Shown: piece after piece, positions 56,285-64,000 of the stretch
Position numbering within the stretch: position 1 is the stretch's first letter
Layout: each line of letters begins with the position of its first letter
Assembly (NCBI GenBank): GCA_019188255.1
Contig: JAETXT010000011.1
Coordinates: 1,674,001-1,738,000, forward strand
Source: Verticillium longisporum
Taxonomy: Eukaryota > Ascomycota > Sordariomycetes > Glomerellales > Plectosphaerellaceae
DNA: 64,000 nucleotides
Reading direction: 5' to 3'
Made by a program: the position numbers and the translations under genes
The notes under the pieces: model-generated
Told to the model about the DNA's origin: nothing
The model's database searches: none
Seen by the model: the letters and a program-made list of their open reading frames with translations, nothing else

Positions 56285-59200
56285 GATGAGCATCGCGCGA
56301 AATCTCGCCACGAGCTTTATAGAAATGCGGCGTATGCCAGTTAGTAGAGGGCAATCTCAGAATTAGATAAACATACACAACTTGATTGTGTAAGCCTTCC
56401 CACAGGGCAAGTGAAGACCTAGGTCCAGCTCTTGCATTTATATCGACAATAATAATGAGCTTGAAATTTGATAATATGTCGACTACGTTCAATAGCTATT
56501 AATATGAGTTCATTATATAGAAGGGGCTCGGCCTAAGTGAGCATATAGCGGTTGAAGAGGGTACCAGCCTCATCCGTAGTCACGAGTAGTGTTACCGAAG
56601 ACCAAAGTGGCACATGCCATAAGACGATCGAGACTACCAGCTCAGATAGTGCTCAGTATCTCCCATGCAAATTCGACCAGCAACTGGGACGAGATAAGCG
56701 AATGGGATGATTCGCTTGGGGATAACTTGTTTATGCCGCTATTTCGCGACTTCCGGGATCCAGGGATCGCACTCACACTCAGAGATCCGTGGTGTACGAA
56801 TAGGAATCGTGGGCATTACTATGAGTATGCTCTGCAGCCAAACAATGAACTCATCGGTGGCGCGTTGCCACCGAGAAGAGGAAAGTCTGATGCCGGTACA
56901 TACATGCACTTTTCAGACGCGGGTGGCTTCGGAATCATTCGGGTTCGCAACTCGTCTCGCAAAGCGACACCGGAGGAGTCACGCCCAATTGCCGAGATGA
57001 AAAGGTGGCACTGGCCTTGACGACATTGAAATCAACCACCCGAGGTATACCATGCCAAGTGGTCGTCTCGATCTGCAGAGCAGATTCTCCATCAACACCG
57101 ACGCCATAGTAGCCAAGATTACAAGTATCATCGGCGGCGTCTCTGGACCTGCACATACTCGATTACCTTAGAGTCGTATATCTTAATTCGGAGACTGATT
57201 AATTAAGAGATGAAGGCTTGATTATTGAGTGAATTAGAAGTTAATAGTGGCGAGTTCGTATGCAGTATCTGTGGGAGGAGTTGGTTCTGTTCTGTCATGT
57301 CTGGAAGGTCGTCCCTTAGGAGCAAGGTGGGCTTGGCGGTGCAGCACAGGATTTTTTTGATCCAAACGCAGATAATTGACAGCAGCCACTTCCGGGTATA
57401 GTTCAATATCTTTTGGCAAGCCTGTACCTGTGGCCGGATGCGGGAGTCGTTCAAAGAGGGAGAGAGCACAGGGGCTCAGGTTAATGTCCTCCCGTAGTCG
57501 CCTTCGGTCGATATCGGCATACCTGCCAGTATCTGGCGGAGGGAGAACAACCTCAATCTCCCTCAGATAGCCGATTCTCAAAGAATGGTTATATAATTAG
57601 TGCCACAAGAGGACGAACTCATTCTCGTTGTAGGCCAGAGCTGAGTCGACAGGTGCAACTGAAGTGATGAGGGGAGCACCAGAAGAAATACCCCATTGCT
57701 CACTACAGAGCCAAAGCCGTCAGGTGCGACAGGGGTATCGGGAATATGAAAGCACCTCATTGAGGCGACGAAAGAGTGTACAGGTGAGCCGTGATTGTGC
57801 CGTAACTTACACCTTGATGTTTAACTTAAACGTAATGAAGGCGGACAGTACCGTATTTATCGCGCGGTCTTCTCCACTCATGCCAGGTTGGAGGGGCCTG
57901 TATACCGATGCTTTCTCTATTATTACATTTGATAGTCCGTTGGATATATTCTGTGAGATCTTATGCGAAAGCTACCGACACCCAGCGCTTTGATAGCTCC
58001 CTGTGTGACCAATATAGCTTCGTGCTAAACAATACGTAATGTAGCCTAAGGTAAGAGTTTTACACACGTGTGTATCAGCCAAGTCTTTCCACATGAACAG
58101 CTCTTGATCAGCTCATCATAGTGATAGCCAGCAGTTAATACTATCGGTCAACGAAATGATATTCTTCGCAGCGTCCGGTTCCCAGTGAAGCATTCGCGCT
58201 CGTCAGTTACTGCCCAGACTCAAGACAACTTGGCTACAGGCCTAGGCCTCCGCAATAAATTCAAGGGGCATCAGCAGTAAGCAAAATGCAGATTTCCAAG
58301 GAGACATCATTTTCAGCCATGCCGGGTATGTAATGCCGATGTCAACTTGGCATTGGCTTGTGGTGGGGCATCACGGCCGACTCGGCTCTTCGTCTGAACT
58401 CGCGATACGATTCTCGAGGTCAATGATGCTAGTGACGGACACGAGGCGAACCGTGATCCTAGATACAAGATAAGTTTTAAAGCATCAACCCTTTTCATAT
58501 TCATTTGGCAGCGCATTGAGTTGCGACGTGGTGCTCAAATTTTCGCGGTGTCCCCGGCTCGATCCGAGCATTCGGATGACGCGGCCTCGACTTGGCAAAC
58601 ACCAAGCAACACTGCATCCACAGAAGCATGGAGTTCGCGAGTCCGTTGGCTGAAAATCCTTGCAGGAGCTCAAACATCTAGCCAGCCTTGGGATATGGGC
58701 CAAGAAGAATGGGAGAGGTTGCGCCACGAGGGTGGTGCCTCCTGGCAGAGTTCTGGAGCTACGGGAAAGGGGCAAACCAAGCTTTCGTGCCAATGCTAGC
58801 CACTCATTATGAAGGGAGATATCGCCGACGAGAAAGAATATCTTGGATATCTTCTCTACGGTCAGTCACTGCTTTCAAGTACGTCTAGCATTCAAGAATT
58901 GGTCATCAGAACCATCAGCCCCTTTCGGCGGCCTCGCCGTGCTGGCGCGCCGACTCCGTGATCTGACCCACTTGTCAGGCGCCGAGCCCGAATATCCGGA
59001 TGTATGACACTCAATACCAGGCGAGGACTCACGAGGTAAATCAAGCTCAATCACGAGCGCTAAAAATGCAATCAGTGACCCTGTTTCAGATTTATGCTTC
59101 CCCACCCTTCGGAAGGTCGGAGGTTGTTGTCCATAAGGTTATCTGGTGGAGCCATCTTCAACCTGTACCTACATACTGTACTGGTGTGTCGTTGCGACTG

Positions 59201-59746
59201 AGGTGGACATTAGAAAAGACTATATGTTGCTGATCAAGAAGTAGGCAGAAAATACCGATGCTTAACCACCGATGCGTGTACTTACTGAGGAGTCAAAGAA
59301 CTTTGACTTAAGAACCGCGTCAACCATTGTCTGATCATTGAAGCTTAAATGCCAAGCTGAAGGTAGCTGGTATGGGCCGAAAAGAGCTGCCTTGCGTCCA
59401 GATACGGATATGGACCGAGACCATGGTAAGGGCCCATCATACCCTACCTGCCCTTTCATTTCACGGCAATCCACCGTGGAGGTGGCGTGACAGGGACCCT
59501 TCGATGAGGAGACATAATCGTATTGAGAGCATGCGACCGGTTAGTATAAGATACAGCGCTTCGCTGGCTTCTTATAGTTGATTCTGACTCTCCCATCTCA
59601 CATCGTCTCTCTTTGACTTCCACATTCTTTACCTCACATTCTTTTACTTCACTCTTGTGTGGCTCTCGGACTGGATCCTTCCCATACTTAGCAACACTCT
59701 TATCACCTCATTATCTGATATACCACACCAAGTCCAAACCATCACG
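56285..59746. other. 3.5-kb gene-poor region
   Basis: No gene can be supported. Candidate frames are 56589-57020 (+, 143 codons) and 57234-57581 (-, 115 codons, some coding-like text such as LPKDIELYPEVAAVNYLRLDQ). They match no family I know and sit among stops in shifting frames, so 56.6-57.8 kb may hold decayed gene pieces. Short AT-rich patches occur near 56340-56520. Confidence 0.35.
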
Positions 59747-60748
59747 ATGAAGTTCTCCAACGTTCTCAACCTCGCCCTTCTGGGTTTCGCCACGGCCACG
59801 CCCACTCCCACAATCCAGGAGGACGGCAGCCCTGCGCTCATTGCCAAGCGCGCCTCCGTCACCGAGAGCTGCAACATCGGTTACGCCAGCACCAACGGCG
59901 GCACCACCGGTGGTAAGGGCGGTGCCACGACGACCGTGTCGACCCTTGCGCAGTTCACCAAGGCTGCCGAATCAAGCGGCAAGCTCAACATTGTTGTCAA
60001 GGGCAAGATCTCTGGCGGTGCCAAGGTGCGTGTCCAGTCGGACAAGACCATTATCGGCCAGAAGGGCTCTGAGCTCGTCGGTGCCGGCCTCTACATCAAC
60101 AAGGTCAAGAACGTCATCGTTCGCAACATGAAGATCAGCAAGGTCAAGGACTCCAACGGCGACGCCATTGGTATCCAGGCCTCTAAGAACGTCTGGGTTG
60201 ACCACTGCGACCTGTCTTCCGACCTCAAGTCGGGCAAGGACTACTATGACGGCCTCCTCGATATCACCCACGGCTCCGACTGGGTGACTGTCTCCAACAC
60301 CTTCCTCCACGACCACTTCAAGGCCTCGCTTGTCGGCCACACCGACTCGAACGCCAAGGAGGACAAGGGCAAGCTTCACGTCACCTACGCCAACAACTAC
60401 TGGTACAACGTCAACTCGCGCAACCCCTCCGTCCGTTTCGGTACCGTCCACATCTATAACAACTACTACCTCGAGGTCGGCAGCTCCGCCGTCAACACCC
60501 GCATGGGCGCCCAGGTCCGCGTCGAGTCTACCGTCTTTGACAAGTCGACCAAGAACGGCATCATCTCGGTCGACTCCAAGGAGGAGGGCTACGCCACCGT
60601 CGGCGACATCTCTTGGGGCTCCTCCACCAACACTGCCCCCAAGGGCACCCTCGGCAGCAGCAACATCCCCTACAGCTACAACCTCTATGGCAAGAACAAC
60701 GTCAAGGCTCGTGTCTACGGCACCGCCGGTCAGACCCTCGGCTTCTAA
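59747..60748 (+). CDS. Secreted pectate lyase (PL1 family)
   Basis: Calcium-dependent endo-lyase that cleaves polygalacturonate by beta-elimination, secreted for plant cell-wall breakdown. It has 333 residues from ATG 59747 (MKFSNVLNLALLGFATATPT, signal peptide); an ATG 30 codons upstream is in the leader. A short propeptide ends in the dibasic AKR before ASVTESC, a Kex2-type site. The beta-helix signatures include VWVDHCDLSSD, DGLLDITHGSDWVTVSNTFL and HFKASLVGHTD, with the calcium-ligand aspartates, and NPSVRFGTVHIYNNYY with the conserved RxGxVHxxNN region that holds the catalytic arginine. Single exon with strong C-ending codon bias, suggesting high expression. Length fits fungal pectate lyase A types. 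Substrate call is firm at family level. Confidence 0.95.
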   Translation: MKFSNVLNLALLGFATATPTPTIQEDGSPALIAKRASVTESCNIGYASTNGGTTGGKGGATTTVSTLAQFTKAAESSGKLNIVVKGKISGGAKVRVQSDKTIIGQKGSELVGAGLYINKVKNVIVRNMKISKVKDSNGDAIGIQASKNVWVDHCDLSSDLKSGKDYYDGLLDITHGSDWVTVSNTFLHDHFKASLVGHTDSNAKEDKGKLHVTYANNYWYNVNSRNPSVRFGTVHIYNNYYLEVGSSAVNTRMGAQVRVESTVFDKSTKNGIISVDSKEEGYATVGDISWGSSTNTAPKGTLGSSNIPYSYNLYGKNNVKARVYGTAGQTLGF

Positions 60749-61423
60749 GCGTGCGTTTGATGCGCCTCTCTTCTTCTTTGATCGCAGGGCTTGAGGCCCG
60801 ACCTTTTTTGTGATGGAACTTGGACTTTGAACATTTGTTCTGATACCTGTATATATTCGGTAATTATTCTTCTATGAGCACGGCTGCTTTTCGCCCAATG
60901 CCATTTCAAATGGTTCCTGTTCTCCGCTGCCTGGTGTGGATTGATGTTTGACTGGGAGTGATTGTCGTTTTCAGCCCTGCTTGTCCATAGGCAGAATATG
61001 AGACTCACAATGTTGATTAACTGATCAACTTTTCAGGGGTGAACGTCCGGGTCTGTTTCGCGATCATCCCTGCTGCATCCATTGAAGCACAAGTTTATCT
61101 GGCTTCGACTTCTGGCTCTGCCCCGCCACCCTGGACCAACAGGCCAGGGCTGCCAGGCAGACTTCCTCACGATGAATTCGCGCCGTAACTCGTTTTAACA
61201 GCCAGCTGACAGCAGACGCACGAGAAGTGATTGCTGCCTACGATTTGGTACTTTGGTGCCCTTGTCGAAGAATGGCGATAACGAGGCAGGATCTAGACCT
61301 GCCCATTTCGACTAGAACACAGCCTGAGGCACACTGGAGAAAACAACATCGTTCAAGAGTGCGATCCCCGTCTCTTTCCTTCAAACTCACGACTGAGCGA
61401 AGCGGGTTCACCTCGCCGCCAAC
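60749..61423. other. Spacer
   Basis: No gene seen between the pectate lyase and the next start codon. Confidence 0.5.
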
Positions 61424-63412
61424 ATGCCTGTTTTCCCTGATCAAGATGCCTTCGTTCAGGCTCTCAAGAGTTACTACACCACGCTATCCTCCTCCGGTCT
61501 CTTCGCCCCGGAGACGATCCGAGACCCGCCGGCTGGAGGCTGGCCTCTCGCCGCCCTTTCCATCCCGCCCTCTCGGTCCAAAGCAGCCATCACTCTGCTT
61601 CGCCACATCCCCTACCTGGAGCCCTACGCCGCTCCGAATGGACAGAAATCGCAATGGCCAATTATGGTCAAGGCCCTCGCGATCAATTACCTAGAGCCCT
61701 TGCGAGAGGATCACCCTGACCTGCCACCTGACGTGATCGTCCTTGCCCGTGCCATCTGCGTCGACCCTGGCAGGGGCGGTGAAATTGTAGACTGCACACT
61801 GAATTGCGCGACAGGAGAGGTGACTCGCTTGAATGAGACGGTCTCCGCGACAGAATTCTTCGAAATGCGGATTGATGAACTGAAAGATCAGACCGTCATG
61901 CCGCTGCCGCCGGTAGACGACATGGCGCCCGAGCTGTTCTCCGACGAGTGGGGACGGGAAGACATCGTGAAGAGGGCGCTGCGGGGTGTGCAGATCAGGT
62001 GCGGGTGGACGGGGACACACAACGTTCTCGTGTGGAACCGAGCCAAGTTCCTGCGAGAGATGGCCTGGTTCCGGAGAATGAGGCGAAGAATTGAGGAGTG
62101 CAGGGCGGCGAGAGAGGGGATGTTTGATGACGAGGCAGATGAGGACTGGCCGCCGGAAGACACGTCTGGAGCTTCGTCTGAAAGCGAGGGGACGTCAACT
62201 GAGTCTGAGTGGGAAGAAGAGGGCGAGGCCGATGACATCGCGAACGAGCTCGCCGGGTTGTGGTCTGATCTTGACAAGGCCGAGTTTGACCATGTCAGCG
62301 AGCAACTCGCCAAAGACAACATCTCCCACGCCTTCAAAGCGCCGGCGAAAGGCCAGGCCCCAGTCCGTCAAGCTGTAGCCGCCCCCCCGTCACAGAACGA
62401 AGGCACGGCTACTCGTAACGCCCTCGTCAACGGCCTGACGCGCTACTACACCCTCCTCACGCGCGCAGCCTACCTTCCCGCCGAAGCTGTCGAGTACCCT
62501 CCCCTCGAAGGCTGGCAGCCGCCTCTCTTCCAAGAAGATAAACTCCGCGCGCTGAAGTACGACAATTGGACCATTGAAGTGCTCCGTCACTTGCCATACA
62601 TCCGTGAGGCAGGCGAGATGGAAGATCAACAGTGGCAGGTTTTCGAACGAGGCTACCCAATTCGATACCTCCATGACGGCCACCTCCTCCAGCAAAGCCC
62701 GTCGAAACTCGCAAAGAAGAAACTGCAAGACCTTGGCCTTTCGCCGTACAAAGCGGCCCTGCCAGGAACATTGTTTGCCGTCGTCAAGGCGAGGACCGAA
62801 TCAGACTCGCACTGGTGGCTCGTGGATCTGGAGAAAGGTACATATGCCATCAATTGAGAGGCCTACGCTGGCACTGACAATATTGCTAGGCGAGATCATG
62901 GTCGACGACGCCACGACGCAGGTTGACAGAGGCTCGACAAAGAAGACCCCTTGGCTGCGCAACAAGGCGGAGCCGATTTGTTCGTTCTTTGACAAGCTGA
63001 TCCATCGACTCGTCACGCTAGACCTAGTGCCTATGCCAGATCTGGGGAGACTCGAGGGCATGTATGACGAAGACGTCTACGGGCCTGAGATTTGGGGCGG
63101 CATCGCGGCGAGGGAGGAGGAGAATGTGCGGGGGGCGCTGGATCTGGAGATTGAGGTGAGAAGATTTCTGGTCATGGCCACAGACAGTGCTAACAAGTGC
63201 AGCTGGCGCGGAAGATCTACCTCGAGCACGGATGGCCTACGCACGGGTTCAGGAGGCAAGAGTGCGTTGATGCGCTGGTGCAGATGAGGCAGGAGATGTG
63301 GCAACACGTGCGGGACGAGAGGCAGAAGCTGTTCGAAGCTGAGTACGCTGACAAAATGTCGGAAGACGAAGTCGAAGACGAATATCACGACGATGTTGAT
63401 GAGGTAGCATAA
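61424..63412 (+). CDS. Acidic protein with an internally duplicated domain (3 exons)
   Basis: 629-residue soluble protein, family not recognised. Exons: 61424-62837, 62890-63155, 63203-63412, with introns of 52 and 47 bp joining in phase (the first splits a glycine codon). Two related halves are visible. Residues about 10-75 (VQALKSYYTTLSSSGLFAPE, then GGWP, then LLRHIPYLEP) and about 337-405 (VNGLTRYYTLLTRAAYLPAE, then EGWQPP, then VLRHLPYIRE) share order and spacing. The layout resembles the fungal proteins with paired DUF-like modules, but I do not name it. A highly acidic linker (DDEADEDWPPEDTSGASSES...) separates them and the C-terminus is acidic too (SEDEVEDEYHDDVDE). No signal peptide or helix. 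The role is unknown; an intracellular location is likely. Confidence 0.8.
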
Positions 63413-63543
63413 TCATCTGACTTGATAAGAGGAGTATGGTGGTATCATGGGGCCTGCGGCCGCCATCACAATGGATGGATTCATCTATAGTTCTACTAAA
63501 AACACAACGCTAATCCCAGTCATGCCATGCTGTTGATGCAATT

Positions 63544-64000
63544 TCATACCCTTGAGTCAATGCTCACGGCATCGCTCGCGAGACTGCCCTTCCGTCCGGT
63601 TCCCGTTCCCGACCTCGACTCGAGCCCGTGGTGGTCCATCTCGACGACGACGCTCGTAACCGTCTCCATCTGAATCGCCAGACCAGCGCCGCCTCCGCCG
63701 CTACCACCGCCACTGCCCTGCTGTCCAGGACCTTGAAGACTGTCCTCGCTAGAGCCGGCCTCACCGCGCAGCCTCGTCAGCTTGCCGAGTGAGCCGAGCT
63801 TCTTGCGCCCACCGCGGGAGTGGCCCCTGTAGTCGTCGTTGACCATATTTTCGGCGCCGCCGGCGACGAAGACAACGTTGCCGAATCGGCGATTCGGCGG
63901 CGTGCGCATAAAGGCGAAGGTCTCGAGACCCGTATCCTGCGAAGGCGGCAGGTCGGAGAAGACGATGGAGCGACGTGTTGTGGCATACAGCAGTACATCG
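63544..64000 (-). CDS. Hypothetical protein, 5' end outside the window
   Basis: The frame enters from the right edge (VLLYATTRRSIVFSDLPPSQ, then DTGLETFAFMRTPPNRRFGN) and ends at the stop at 63544-63546, giving about 151 visible residues. The inner ATG at 63909 is unlikely to be the real start because coding-like text continues upstream of it. The visible part has an ordered stretch followed by a Gly/Ser-rich, low-complexity tail (GSGGGSGGGGAGLAIQ) and a short end with TSVVVEMD. No family is recognised; a cytosolic tail of a membrane protein is one possibility. Confidence 0.6.
   Translation of the reverse strand, partial: DVLLYATTRRSIVFSDLPPSQDTGLETFAFMRTPPNRRFGNVVFVAGGAENMVNDDYRGHSRGGRKKLGSLGKLTRLRGEAGSSEDSLQGPGQQGSGGGSGGGGAGLAIQMETVTSVVVEMDHHGLESRSGTGTGRKGSLASDAVSIDSRV

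Overview
The window is nuclear DNA of a filamentous ascomycete (Pezizomycotina, most like a plant-associated Sordariomycete). The evidence is short introns of 47-120 bp with GT..CTAAC/CTGAC..AG signals, fungal-only gene families, plant-cell-wall enzymes, and an AT-rich island almost emptied of CA/TG dinucleotides, the mark of repeat-induced point mutation (RIP). No species name is offered.

Layout. 0-8.4 kb: an alpha-glucoside permease cut by an in-frame stop, a secreted clan-A glycosidase (GH39-like), a small secreted protein made of two near-identical four-cysteine repeats, and two four-helix membrane proteins. 8.44-19.37 kb: a transposon island read here as three nested elements. A ~3.07 kb hAT-like DNA transposon (YARNG-type termini, 8-bp target duplication) was split by a 5,987-bp Copia LTR retrotransposon (5-bp target duplication). 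Both were degraded by RIP. An un-RIPed 1,860-bp pogo/Fot1 transposon with one frameshift then inserted into the left arm. 20.08 kb: an intron-containing tRNA-Tyr(GTA). 20.7-31.9 kb: two housekeeping genes on the minus strand, INO80 (chromatin remodeller) and ARB1 (ribosome-biogenesis ABC-F ATPase). 32.9-36.1 kb: two more minus-strand membrane proteins of unknown role. 37.6-45 kb: a tannase-family feruloyl esterase, a small zinc-binding conserved protein (frameshifted), a low-complexity conserved protein and a four-exon GNAT. 46.5-50.7 kb: a GAF hybrid histidine kinase. 51.4-53.1 kb: a cytochrome P450. 53.96-54.44 kb: a 483-bp non-autonomous hAT element. 55.6-64 kb: a second GNAT, a pectate lyase, an internally duplicated acidic protein and a partial gene at the edge.

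How the genes fit together. There is no obvious biosynthetic cluster. The accessory theme is plant polymer use: sugar uptake, a secreted glycosidase, feruloyl esterase, pectate lyase and a small cysteine-rich secreted protein, mixed with core genes. Three apparent single-base losses (transposase near 9.35 kb, ARB1 near 30.76 kb, zinc protein near 41.09 kb) suggest residual indel errors in the assembly, since ARB1 is normally essential. Exon boundaries given here were inferred by eye from splice signals and reading frame.
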